Assembly: GCA_963573315.1 (NCBI GenBank)
Contig: OY752147.1
Coordinates: forward strand, 186,001-250,000
Origin: Entomortierella parvispora
Lineage: Eukaryota > Mortierellomycota > Mortierellomycetes > Mortierellales > Mortierellaceae
Reading direction: 5' to 3'
DNA length: 64,000 nt
Below, piece by piece: positions 1-10,698 of this stretch. The translations under genes were made by a program, and so were the position numbers. Numbering within the stretch: position 1 is the first letter of the stretch; every line of letters begins with the position of its first letter. The notes under the pieces are model-generated. The model was not told the origin of the DNA. It made no database searches and worked only from the letters and a program-made list of their open reading frames with translations.

Positions 1-5
1 CATGC

Positions 6-383
6 TCAGCACCTCGGACTGACGTTCTGTTCCGCCGTTCTTTTTCCAGCAACAGGACCCAGTTTCTCAAGGGTCCACAGATCTGGGAAAATCTTGTGGT
101 TTTGCATTCCTTGTTGTTTGAATTGCACCTCTGGAGCTGCACCTTGTGGCCGGGACCAGCTCAGTGTAAAGAAGATGAGAGACAACATGGTTAGCCCCTT
201 CCTTCTCCCTCCCCCAGAAGCAACATTTACCCAGATGCCCATCACCACAAACAACAGCAGAGAAGAACACAAAAGTCCGATCTGTTTGTGAACCTCATTT
301 TGGACTCTAAGGGGGAGGAGGGGGCAGAAGGGAGAAATGGCGTGAAATGATGCGGACGGACTGAAGTGTGGGAACAAAAACAA
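6..383 (-). CDS. possible 5' part of a secreted or membrane protein gene leaving the left edge
   Basis: A minus-strand frame opens at 383 and contains a strongly hydrophobic stretch (around IGLLCSSLLLFVVMGIW) that could be a signal peptide or membrane anchor. Directly after it there is a plausible donor (GTAAAT), and near 165 a plausible acceptor ending CTGAG; downstream of the acceptor more than one frame is open, including one with three cysteines. I recognise no family, and the reading frame after the intron cannot be chosen from the sequence alone. It lies divergently to the gene starting at 720. It could also be chance coding potential. Confidence 0.2.
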   Translation of the reverse strand: MFLFPHFSPSASFHAISPFCPLLPLRVQNEVHKQIGLLCSSLLLFVVMGIWVNVASGGGRRKGLTMLSLIFFTLSWSRPQGAAPEVQFKQQGMQNHKIFPDLWTLEKLGPVAGKRTAEQNVSPRC

Positions 384-719
384 GACCCATGTATTTTTTT
401 TGAATGTTTAGCCCTTGATTGGTCACTCATACATGCAGTTTGTTCAGAGCAAAGAAAAAACCCCTTGGGGATACGTTCTGGATGTCCTAGTCTACTTGTG
501 GATCTATCTCCATACTGCATGTGCATGAATTACCCGGGCGTATGGAGTCCTGAATGGATGGATCGAAGATCGTAAGCAAAAAAGGTTCTTTCATTGGAGT
601 TGTGTTCCCAAAAAGATAAAAGCCAGCACTTGTGCATGTTCCTTTTCACTCTCTCTCCATCTTCCTCAATATCCCCAACCCAAATCCCCAACCTCACCTT
701 TCCACTCGCCTCTTCACCA

Positions 720-1673
720 ATGCCAATTCTGTGGGTTGTTCCTTGGCGAGACCAATACTTCCAGGACATTTACTGTCCAGAGGATGTGATCGTCCCAACA
801 AAGGATTTCCATGTCTGGCCCATGTACCCCAATCATCGCTGGATCTACGACAAGTTGGCTGTCGCCGTGTCTCAAGGGCTGCAGGCCGCCCCTCATGGAG
901 TGCCTCCACCTTTCTACCCAGTCTTTAGCAAACCGATCATGAACCTGCGCGGTATGGGCGCCGGGAGCCTCATTATCCCAGACGAGGCGACGTATCTAGC
1001 TTCTCTCCAGCCCGGTCATTTTTGGTCTCCACTTCATACCGGCGCGCACGTCAGCTCGGATGCAGCCGTGATCGATGGTAAACCCGTTTGGTGGCGTCAT
1101 ACCACAGGGATCGCCAGTGGTCGGGGGACGTTTGATTATTGGCACATCCATGCCGAGGCCATGCCTGAGCTCGAGAGCTACTGTGGCGACTGGTCCAAGA
1201 AGCATCTGGCAGGATACACAGGGATGGCCAACTTTGAGACGATTGGGGGTCGAATCATTGAGGCCCACTTGCGTTTGACCGATCAATGGCCAGATCTTTA
1301 CGGTGCAGGATGGTTGGACGCGGTCGTTCGTCTTTATGGAGAGGGCCAATGGGTTTTTGATGACAGCGGTCGCAAAGACTGTTATAGTGTCCTTCTGTTC
1401 ACGCAACATGGACGACAACGGTACCCACATCCCTCAGCAGAGAGCATGGCCAGAGTCTTGGCTGAGCCTGGGATCAAGAGCGTGCAGATTCCGTTTCAGG
1501 AGGATATGGACGCTTCCAAATACTCAATGCCTCCAGGAGGGTTCCGATTGGCCATCATCAATGCAACAACATTGGAAGCTGGATTCTGGGCAAGAGACAT
1601 GTTGAGAAAATCCATTTTCCATCCCGAAAATGAGGTGAAGCAAGAGAGACTATTGCACTCGAGTCATATATAG
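720..1673 (+). CDS. uncharacterised ATP-grasp-like protein, 317 aa
   Basis: This is a single-exon frame of 317 residues. I start it at the ATG at 720, because the in-frame upstream ATG at 594 would add 42 residues of low-complexity Ser/Pro sequence and the conserved-looking part begins just after 720. The middle (about residues 120-230) is rich in Trp, His and Gly, with motifs such as WWRHTTG, GTFDYWHIH and NFETIGGRIIEAHLR followed by DQWPDLYG. The last resembles the metal- and nucleotide-binding end of ATP-grasp ligase-like proteins (Glu, Asn and Arg close together). That assignment rests on my recollection of similar uncharacterised proteins; the substrate is unknown. There is no signal peptide or membrane segment. 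It could instead be a different ligase-like fold. Confidence 0.6.
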   Translation: MPILWVVPWRDQYFQDIYCPEDVIVPTKDFHVWPMYPNHRWIYDKLAVAVSQGLQAAPHGVPPPFYPVFSKPIMNLRGMGAGSLIIPDEATYLASLQPGHFWSPLHTGAHVSSDAAVIDGKPVWWRHTTGIASGRGTFDYWHIHAEAMPELESYCGDWSKKHLAGYTGMANFETIGGRIIEAHLRLTDQWPDLYGAGWLDAVVRLYGEGQWVFDDSGRKDCYSVLLFTQHGRQRYPHPSAESMARVLAEPGIKSVQIPFQEDMDASKYSMPPGGFRLAIINATTLEAGFWARDMLRKSIFHPENEVKQERLLHSSHI

Positions 1674-2625
1674 ATAGACTAGACGGAGGCACAAAGGAAG
1701 AAGAGACAAAAAAAAAGAATTTCTCCTGAACATATATTTGCTTGCTATGATGGACACCCTTGGAGCTCGTTGTCTTTCCATTCCTGCCAAAGCTCCTTCC
1801 TGTCGTCAGATATTTAAATGGCCAATTGTTTCTTCCTCTCTAGAATTCTCCTCAAGGACATCGAGCCGGGATAGACAACGACGCAGATCGACTCAACTTG
1901 GGCATCTTTTTTTAGGGTGCCTCTCAGGCTGAATTCTCAAGTCGTTCTGTATACTACTCTTCTCACCAAACGCAGTGTACACTGAGCGCACGTCTAGTGA
2001 GGGAAAGCAATGGGCAACCGTCTTGAGAAGAAACATTCCCATGAGTAGTTGGGCAATCGACCATTTGCCTGCAGTTCAGCAAAGACTCGGATATCGTGGT
2101 CCTCCTCAGTCCCTTCCTAGAAACAGAAGCTTTCATTAATCTATTCAAGAATCTCGACGCCGAGTTCAAGAACGACTGCCTTCACAAATTCTAGCCTCTC
2201 AAGGATTAACACAGTCGATGCAGGATGGTCCCCCAAACTACCTCCAAGAAGATGACTTTGTCAGAGTGGTGCTGGCCATTCGGATCCGAATACTGGACTA
2301 TTCTCAGCCAATATTTGCTCCCATTGGCAATGGCGATATCCAAGGTGCTTGTCATCCCAGTCGATTGGCGGCCTCTTGGGTTGTGATTGCAGGAGCCATT
2401 GGATCAAAACACACGAATAGGCAACACAATGAGGTGGTTATGACATCCCTGATGCAGTTGCAGAAGTTGAAACGTAAAACGAAAAAAAAGTAGAGAAATG
2501 AAAAGAAGTTGAAGGCAGTAGTATTTCTTTGTTTTTTATAAAGTCTTCTAAGGCTATGCGCCACGCCTTTTCTCCAATGATATATCCGTGCAGATTAATT
2601 AGATGGTCGCCGGTGCCATAGCAGG
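1674..2625 (+). pseudogene. degraded coding stretch between two genes
   Basis: Between the ATP-grasp-like gene and the 3' end of GET1 the plus strand carries protein-like text that hops between frames. Around 1930-2138 one frame reads through with Arg/Pro-rich sequence to a stop at 2137. The next frame is open from about 2140 to 2493 and ends in a Lys-rich tail (KLKRKTKKK). No single start joins them and no clean intron repairs the shift. I read it as the remnant of an unidentified gene, but a short gene with an unusual intron is possible. Nothing else is visible in the interval. Confidence 0.25.
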
Positions 2626-4081
2626 CTATACTTTCCTCCTCCTCTCACCTCCTCCCAAGTTGCCCGCTCCACGCACAGAAGAAGATCTTGGGACCTTGGG
2701 TGAGTTTCCTCCAGCTGGTGAGGCTGAGGCTGAAGGCGTGCCTGAAGATCCATTCATCATGTCGCCTCCCAAAGCCTGACCAAACATGGCTGCGAAAGGA
2801 GATCCTGGACCAAACATGTTCTCCATGCCTTCCATACCGCCGCCCATACCGCCCATTGGACCTCCCATGCCTCCAAAGTCGCCTCCCATGTTGGCAAAAG
2901 GGTTTCCTGCAGCGGCGCCTCCTGGAGATCCTGCGCCTCCAAGTCCTCCGGCCATGCTGGCCATATTGGCCATTGCCGCAAAAGGATTAGAGCTCTCTGG
3001 GTGCTCGGGTTTCAATGCCTTGACCGCAGGTACAAACTCGGCCAAGTTAGAAGCGAACAAAATGATAACTTTTCTGCATAAGTAAAACCAGATCGTGATG
3101 CTGACCGAACCTATAACAGAATCGAGTGATGAAAGGGAAAGATCGTCAGCTATAGGCAGCGTCATCCCAAAAAAATGATCTAGGTGCTCGATGGGTTCCT
3201 GCTCAACCTCTAGTTTCGTACCTCGTTCAGCGAATGGAAAGGCCAAGACACGCTCTGCAGGTCCAAACCAGCCCAAGGGGAGGTAAAAGACAGATGAACG
3301 TCTGTACCAGGCAACCATCAAGAACTGGATTCCGTTCGTGATGAACCAGAGAAGACCCTTGAACTTCAGTTCGAATGAGGCCTTGGAAACATGAAGTTCT
3401 GATGCTGTGAAGGAGAAGAGGGAAAAGAAAAGTTAGTTCTCAGTGCTGATGATTGGATCCAGATTTGTCCGCATTGGATATCCTCCGCTCGAGGGTGGGT
3501 GGGTGAGATTCTGTCAAGTAAGTCGCACACAGATTCTGTTGCTGTTCCATTGGAAAGGTCGATAATGAAGAAGACGTACTCATTTTCTCCAGATCGGCGA
3601 TTTTGCTGTCCATCTTGCGTCTGAGCTTGGCCCACTTTGCAAACTCATCCTACAGTAACCAAAGTCAAATAATGTCAACAAAAGGACAGAGAGCAAGAGC
3701 AACAAAATAATAAAGACACGTACCTGCGATGATGTCCGGGAAAGGTCGTTCTTGAGGGTGAGGATCTCCTTCTTGAGCGCTCTCTGTTTCGTGACATTGT
3801 CCGTGTGCGCGATTTTGAGCCAAAGATCATAAGCCTATTCATGGTCAAGTCGGGTGTGGGCGAAGAAGGTGAGAGAACGTGTCAGAGTCTATCCCACATG
3901 ATCCAACGTGATTCTTCCTGTCTGCGGTCGTTGGCGAGTTGTGTCCGCGAATATGATGAGTTCAAGAGAAGAGGGAGCGAGAAGGAGCCTAGCATACCAA
4001 GGCTGTGAAGTGGGTCTTGCCCACAAGGTTGATCAACTCTGTGAGCAGGACCACCAGGAGCACTCCGAATGCGAGCTGCAT
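2626..4081 (-). CDS. GET1: GET1/WRB-family receptor for tail-anchored protein insertion, with a Met/Gly-rich tail
   Basis: Get1 (WRB in animals) is an ER membrane subunit of the GET receptor; with Get2 it docks the Get3 ATPase and releases tail-anchored proteins into the membrane. Five exons fit in frame: 4081-3998, 3834-3724, 3649-3580, 3404-3222 and 3110-2626, giving 310 residues. Visible are an N-terminal membrane helix (about 4-20, GVLLVVLLTELINLV), a charged coiled coil (about 36-95, with KQRALKKEILTLKNDLSR and WAKLRRKMDSKIADLEK), a second helix (about 105-125), the conserved stretch FYLPLGWFGPAERVLAFPF, and a third helix near 150-170. Unusually, residues of about 185-265 form a Met/Gly/Asn/Pro-rich tail with NPFA and GGMGGPMGGM motifs, and the protein ends basic. 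It is divergent from RBM25. Confidence 0.85.
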
Positions 4082-4545
4082 GGGAGCAAGACGGGTGAGT
4101 CGGATGAGGGAATGGGAGGGGATGAAAGGGTTGTATTCAGTCAGTCAGTCAGTCAGTCAGTCGTCCAGTCGTCGGTCTGTCTGGCCAGGGTGTCTCCACG
4201 GGTTGGATGGATGAGGGTGATGGAGAGAAGGAGGGAAGGAGAGAAGGAGAGCTTGAAGAAGTAGGCAGAGGAAGGAGATGAACCCAACCGACCACCAGCA
4301 GCCCCGCAGGGAATAGAACAGGAGAGAAGCCCAAACCGTGCTTCTCTTTCTTTTTTCTCTCTTGCTGGTCGCGATTCAAACACGTACGCAGATCACCGTA
4401 CGTGGCTTGTGTTGATCTCACTCCCTCTCTCACTTCTAGTCTCGCACGATGGCCTTGTCCTTGTCCTCTCCCCTGCCTCGATCCCCATCTCAGGAACAGA
4501 TCACTGAACGACCCACTCGGCCAAAAGGAAGAGCAACCGTCTGCC
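4082..4545. promoter_or_regulatory. shared intergenic region between GET1 and RBM25, with an AGTC microsatellite
   Basis: This interval of 464 bases separates two divergent start codons, so it must hold both promoters. It contains an (AGTC)n run at about 4137-4163 and a CT-rich stretch before the RBM25 start. I see no convincing TATA box for either gene. Confidence 0.5.
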
Positions 4546-7500
4546 ATGGATCCCTACCGCCAGCAATACCGTACCGTCCCACCTCCATCTCTTGGCTGGA
4601 CCTGAATTGCATCCACCTGTCCATGCTAATTCCTTCCCTTGCTCTCTCTTCTCCACAAATAGCCCCGTACCAGGGACAGCCTCCTCAGCAGCAAGGACCG
4701 CCGCCTCATCTTCGCCACGGAGCCCCACCTCCAGGACACTATGGACAACCCCCACCCCACATGGCTGGACATCCTCCACCCCATATGCCCATGTATCCAG
4801 GAGGACCACCCCCAGGATCTGCACCGCCACCCTTTCAACAGTATCCTCCTCATATGCCTTATCCAGGCGCACCCCTTCCTCAGCCTCACCTACAGCAGCC
4901 TTATCCTATGCAGCACCACCAACAGCCACCTTATGGCGGCATGCCTCCTCAACATCAAAGGATGCCACCCCCTAGACCTGGGCCCCCAGGCTACGGACCT
5001 CCAGGAGGACCTCCAGGAGGACTCTTGCCACCAGGCGCCATGGGATCTGCACCACCACCACTGAGCATTGGAGGTCCTACAGGATACGTGCCAACCCCGC
5101 CACCATCGGCTCAGGGATTGAAGCCATCTGCAGCACCTGGAACAATGGTCGTAGGAGGCGCATTGCCAGACAAGATGAACACTTTATTCATTGGATCAAT
5201 TGCACCCGGAATCAACAATATTGTCATGGAGAAGCTTCTCAAGGTCAGTTTCTCCATAGGCTGAAGGAGGAGCTCACCCTGTACATAGTCTTGGATGAGA
5301 ATCTAACAAGGCTTGGTGTTCTCTTTTATCATTTAATAGACCACAGGAGAGTTAGTACGATGGAAACGCGTTCAGGACCCGACATCACATCAATGGAAAG
5401 CTTTTGGATTTGCAGAATATGCCGATGCAGATTCTCTTCTCAGAACTCTCCGTGTGCTCGGTCAGGATGGCAAGCAACCCAAGGGCGAAAAACCTGTGGG
5501 TCTGGAACTCCAGGCCATGGACGGATCCGGGACTGTTAAGGCGCTGTTGGTCAAGGCTGATGAAAAGACTCGACAGTTTTTGGATCAATACGACGAAAGT
5601 CGACCCAGCACCATCGTAAGCCTTTTTTTTTTTTTTTTTTTTTCTCTCTCAAAGATTTGTTGCCTTTCTCTGACCATAACTAATTTCTACTTCTCAAAAA
5701 ACGAAAATAGCTCGATAGCGAAAAGGACAAGACAGCGTTGGCGAATGCCATGAAGATCATTCAACAAATGAAGGATGGTACTCTTGACACGACGACAGAA
5801 TCCGAATCTGATGCCAAGGACGAAAAGGCAAAGGACGATAGTACTGCTGGCGCCTCATCCGAACCCAACTATCCTCACAGTCACCAGTTTAAATTATCGA
5901 CCTCCACCGCAGGCGATGGAGAAGAGCTTCCCGAGGAGCAAAAAGAGCTCATTGCGCGCGAATTGCTCTTCTTCCGTGAACGAGCCGCCATCAAGGAGAA
6001 GGAGAAAAAGGAGGAAGAGGAAAAGGCCGAGAGACTGCGCAACTCGCAACAGCACAAGCAATTGCAACGTGAACAGCGTGAGCGGGAGCGCGAGAGAGAA
6101 CGCGAAAAAGAATCTGGAAATGCCGCACCCACTGTCGCGCAAAGGATGGGGCGCGAGAGAGCTTGGGGAAGTGGGGGACCCCGACAGGTGGATTTTGTCG
6201 CTTCCAGTGCCAATGCGTCTACAGATTCACCCTCCTCGACGGCGGCCACCAAGGGTTCTGACGATGGAGCTTCAGTGACGACCACGAGCATGGAAGTTGA
6301 CCCCGGCATGGACTCTGAGGAAGAAGAAAAGTCTCGTCAGGAGCGACGGGACCGGGAGTTGGAGCAGAGCTATAGAGAGCGCGAAAGGCGGTGGGAGCAA
6401 AGGGAGGCAGAACGGAGTCGGTTGTATGAGAAAGATCGCATCCGAGAGGAAGAATACATTGCAGGAATGCAGGCTGCCAAAGAGGCGATCGGTCACCGGT
6501 TCGCACAGTGGAATGATGAGGTTGAACACGAGAGGCGGCATGAGGATTATTATCGTGATAGGTATGTCCTATATTCTGTTGAACTTTTGAAAGGATATAC
6601 AAAACAAAAAAAAAAGGTTCTGCCCACTAACGGTCGTTCTTTATTCGGGCAATTAGATCAAGGTGGTGGACCAAGCGACAGGCTTTCCTTCAGAAGGAGC
6701 AGCGATATGATGATTTGGACCGCGAGGAGGAAAAAGAGGAGTTGGCCCAGGAGGCTGCTAAACAAGCTGCTGCTGCTGCTCAGGACCAGGACACGGAGAT
6801 GACTGATGCATCAAATGGGGGCTCATCCGCACTGACCGTGGACGCGTCCACGATATTGCCAGATCGGCCCACAGGACTCAAATTGAGTCTAAGCACCGCT
6901 AGCGCCGTGGCGTCTCTGAAGCGTGGATCTGATGCCAATGGCGCTGGTGGCAGTGGCACACCAAACTCGGCAACTGGTAGCGGTTTTGTGGTCGCAAACG
7001 AGTTTGAGCAGGATGAGGACGATGGCAAAGAGGTAAAGAAGCGTCGGTTGTTTATTCCTGGTCAGTCCTCTGACAGTCCGATGACGGGCGCAGCCACTGG
7101 ATCGCTGACAGCCGGGGAGAAGGAAAAGATGGAGCAGGATGCCAAAGCTTTAATCCAGTCCATTCCTTCCGAGGCAGCAGGCCTTTGGAGCTGGCCGATC
7201 CAGTGGAAGTACGTTTTTGAGGACAAAGAGTCGATTTTGACAGAGAAGATCCAACCTTTTACGGCCCGCAAAGTCATGGAGCTGTTGGGTGTGCAGGAGG
7301 ATGAGCTCACGAATTACGTGGTGGAACATATCCGTAAGAAACTGGCGCCTCAGGCCCTGGTCGATGAACTTCGAAGCGTAAGTTGTCTTATTGCAGTGGA
7401 TAAGAGAGATATATGATCTGCTGTTTGCATTCTGCGGAGCGTGCCATCCTAACAGATTCTTTTGTAATTCTCGTTTTGCAATAGGCGCTGGACAATGATG

Positions 7501-7577
7501 CGGACGTACTGGTGATGAAGGTCTGGAGGATGCTCATTTTTGAAACGGAATCCAAGGCACGAAAAATCTCAAAGTAA
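4546..7577 (+). CDS. RBM25: RBM25-type splicing factor (RRM plus PWI domain), 848 aa
   Basis: RBM25 binds exonic RNA and contacts U1 snRNP components in the nucleus, influencing 5' splice-site choice. Six exons join in frame: 4546-4570, 4663-5243, 5340-5615, 5711-6561, 6657-7377 and 7485-7577, for 848 residues, close to the usual family length. The N-terminus (to about 180) is Pro/Gln/Gly-rich. An RRM follows (about 183-290; RNP2-like NTLFIGSI, RNP1-like KAFGFAEY). A long Glu/Arg/Lys-rich region with RE-type repeats (about 350-560) comes next, and a C-terminal PWI domain (about 744-848; SWPIQWKYV, FTARKVMELLGV, FVVEHIR-like helix) ends it. The short first exon ending inside a codon and the intron at 4571 are needed to link the start to the proline-rich exon. 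Identification is firm; exon joins are inferred. Confidence 0.88.
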
Positions 7578-8244
7578 ATAGCATCAACGAAAACATGTAA
7601 AAATCGCTCGCACTTGCTGGAAAATAAGTAGGATGAACGGAAAGACGGACGGCGACACGCTGTTTTCTGTACCAATTGATGATAGTGTGGAGAACGATGT
7701 ACCACCTCATCTCGGAATAGAGACAAAGAGCATGGTATCAGATGTTGGCTTCTCAACAACCCTCGGCCGTTGGTTTAGTCAAACTGTCGTAGAGAGGTGG
7801 TTGCGAATTTGTTCACTTTTGTTTATCGTTCCTGGGCTTCTGGCAACTGTAGACCCTCAAGTAAAAACGAATCAGTGATTAGAATCACGTACCATTTGCC
7901 ACCAACTGTTGGTCCTCACCCGCGACATGACGGAACAGGACAACATGCTGATCAAGGCATTTCACCTACATGTCGTTGTACTCGAGCAAGTTTAGAAGGA
8001 CATCAAAAAAGGTGTCGAGGCGACGGGGGCCAAACCCTGTAATTCAAAGACGGTGCTCCACCGAAGAAGCGACTCGAACGTCATGGTCTGAGAAGGCTAG
8101 CAACACAACGATACCAGTTGACCCACCAATGGAGTCGCAGGAGGTTCTGACTGAGGCTAAAACGCGTTGCGGTACTTCTTTTTCAAAGTATTGTGTTTGA
8201 TATTGGTTACATGGTCTGTATTCTCGAATACAGGGGAATTTTTT
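7578..8244 (+). pseudogene. broken gene remnant downstream of RBM25
   Basis: Protein-like text is visible on the plus strand in two pieces: about 7633-7878 (including LGRWFSQTVVERWLRICSLL) and about 7909-8090. The second piece contains LLVLTRDMTEQDNMLIKAF and then an in-frame TAG at about 7997, after which the same frame continues sensibly (KDIKKGVEATGAK) before further stops. The stop cannot be removed by an obvious intron. No family is recognised. It lies tail to tail with the membrane protein gene at 8245, which may account for its survival as untranscribed or antisense DNA. Confidence 0.35.
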
Positions 8245-10698
8245 TTAAATATAACCTTGCGACGGCGAATAGTTCGAGGAAGGGATCCTTGTAGGTGTCG
8301 ACATCCTGGACAAATCCTGCAAACTCGACCTGTTGTCTCCATTTGCCGAGTCACTCGTACCAGGGCTACCACCATGTTGTACCAACATGTACGACTCCTC
8401 ATCGTTAGAGTTCATCCGTTGGAAACCCCCGTTCCAGCCAAGACGAGAATTTGATCCGCCGGCGCCCATCCCCGTGAGTGATTGCAGCGGGTCAAAAGAT
8501 GAAGGCGTGGCCTTGAAAGGAGTTGTTGGCTGACGGTTTCCAAAGACTGAAAAGAATTTGCCTAGAACTGTGGGGCTTCTTGTAGGGGGCTTAAAGTCTG
8601 GAGCCATGTCCTTTGAAAGAGACGTGACATCTTCACTCAATTCCGCCATACTGGGACTATCCCCGCCAGTTTCGACCAGATCCATATCCAGGTAATATTC
8701 GTTCAACAGTGTCTCTGTGTCCTTGAAGCGTTGTTCATGTCTTTGCAAATATTTCAATACCCTCGCGTGGCGTCTCATCTGTTCCCTCATCTCGATCAAT
8801 TCTTGTTGACACGCTCTGAATTGCTGCAGCTGAGGATCCAAGCTATCTTCCAATGGGGAGGCGCCAAGACCCTGCTGAAGGCGATGATTGTTATCCCCTT
8901 CATGACCAGATGGGCGCTCATAAGAACTCAAAGGTGGGCCTTGATATGAGGTAGGGTGATCCTTGGTTTCGATGTCCATCCGTTCTAGATCCGTGAGAGT
9001 GTTCATGGAAGAAAATGACGAGGGTCGATGACGATGCTGTCGCCGAGAACTGAAAGAGTCCTGTACATTAGAGCCATACGGAGAATTCGTAGGAGAGGAT
9101 GAATTCGATGATCTGGCCTCGTAATAATGACCGTCCTTATCTTGTTTCCAGTTTCCGTAAACTTTACGGAGGTTACGCTTGGTTTGCCTTCGCAAGAGGA
9201 ATTTTTGGACTAATCCAAAGGGCGAGACGCGTCTACAAAGTATTAATATCATGAAATAATAAATAAAAAAAGGGTAAGAACAGAGAAAGTCAGTTCGGCA
9301 ATCTTGACTGACTGGATTGGAGGACATAGAGGAGGAAAAAAAACCTTACCCATGTCCAAAAAAGACATAAAAGAGGCCGACAATGATTGAGAAGGCACCA
9401 CCAAAGGACGAGAGCGCGTCAGGAATACTTGTTGTTCTGGCATTATCAAAAAATAAAATAAAAAAAAAAAAATAAAAGAAAACTTGGTGTCAATTATCAG
9501 AGGAGACAGGAAAGCCACTCTGCGGGTTCAAGTCGAATCCCTGCTCTTCTTTCCTACTTACAGAACCTCAGAGTTATTGACCTTCATTGAGGGTAAGTAG
9601 TACCCAATCCAAAAGGATCCTGGGACATACGAACCCTCTGATTGCGACGTCACGAAGACGTCTGTAGCGGATTCGTTATAATATCCAAACAGGCCTCGGA
9701 ATCCCGTATCAAGGACGCGTGTGCGAGTCGTGTAGGCGGTAATGTACATGCTCGTGGCGTCTTGAAGTCCTACATGCATGTTTCGTACCAGATTCGGGTC
9801 CGGTCCGTTGTATGGACCAGGACGTAATCCTGTTGCTTTATACGGGTTGTTCTCTAATTGAGGATAACCATTGAGAAGTTACAACAGAGTAGTAAGTCAT
9901 AAAAGATTGTAGTGTTCTTGCGGAAACAAGAGAGATCGCGTCCAAGTCGACTATGTACCTGCAGGAACAACATATAAATAGAACCAAGAGTTCTATTTTT
10001 TTTTTTAAAAAAAGTGGAACGACTCTGTCATTAGGAAATCAATTGGTATCTTTCAATCTCTTTTAGACACTTGGTCATTTTCACCTACTGCATAGAGCGT
10101 TGTGTTCGTGGCACTTGGATCGGGTGTGAACATAATATTCATGATAGAAGCCCCCGGGCTCGAAGCCGCCGCGGTTTTGTTAGCCGAAATGATGTGCAGT
10201 TTGTCAAAGTATGGCCCGGTGGTCTTGTTCTCGTAACAGGGTGAGAGTTGCTTTTGTTGTGGTGTTAAATCTGCGTTTGCGCCAACAGGGTATTCTTCGT
10301 GGTAGAATTCAAACGGAAGGGACCCAATTGACAGAGTCGCGTTGTGGGTACAGACCATGATGTCTGGGACTACCCATTGGGTATCGTTGTCGTTAGAGTA
10401 AAAAACGGTGGTTGTTTGGAGGACGAAGGCTCGAGAGGCGACAAGGACAGCGCGTTTGTAGGCGTAGTAGGTCAATCCAGTGACTATTCCACAAGGAGTA
10501 TTTGAATGTCAACGAATAGATAGTTGAATGCGAGGCGGAGACTCTGGATGGGAGTAACACACGGAAAAAGGGAGGCGGGTGCGGGGAGGATATGTGGGAA
10601 AGGAGATGAAGTAGTGTACCACAAGTGAAGAACGCGATCCACCAAAGGACCGTGAAAGTCAGCGAGTCAGACTTTCTCCGGATAAAGCGTGGCATCAT
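8245..10698 (-). CDS. glycosylated two-pass membrane protein with cytosolic coiled coil, 614 aa, unrecognised
   Basis: Five exons fit in frame: 10698-10620, 10483-10085, 9853-9562, 9436-9350 and 9232-8245. The N-terminus has a short basic stretch (RFIRRKS) followed by a membrane helix (about 13-33). The region of about 35-260 is rich in Asn/Thr with at least seven N-glycosylation sequons (NAT, NKT twice, NTT, NES, NNS, NDT), so it probably faces the lumen or outside. A second helix (about 264-286, GGAFSIIVGLFYVFFGHG) is encoded almost exactly by exon 4. The remaining 330 residues are polar, with a Ser-rich segment and a helical coiled coil (MREQMRRHARVLKYLQRHEQ). Topology suggests a surface or ER protein with a long cytosolic tail. 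I know of no named family; ATG at 10698 or 10695 could start it. Confidence 0.65.

Noticed and set aside
9520..9550. A GGGTTCAAGTCGAATCCC string resembling a tRNA T-arm
   Set aside because: The loop spacing is wrong and no matching acceptor stem, D-arm or anticodon arm is found; it lies in an intron of the membrane protein gene.
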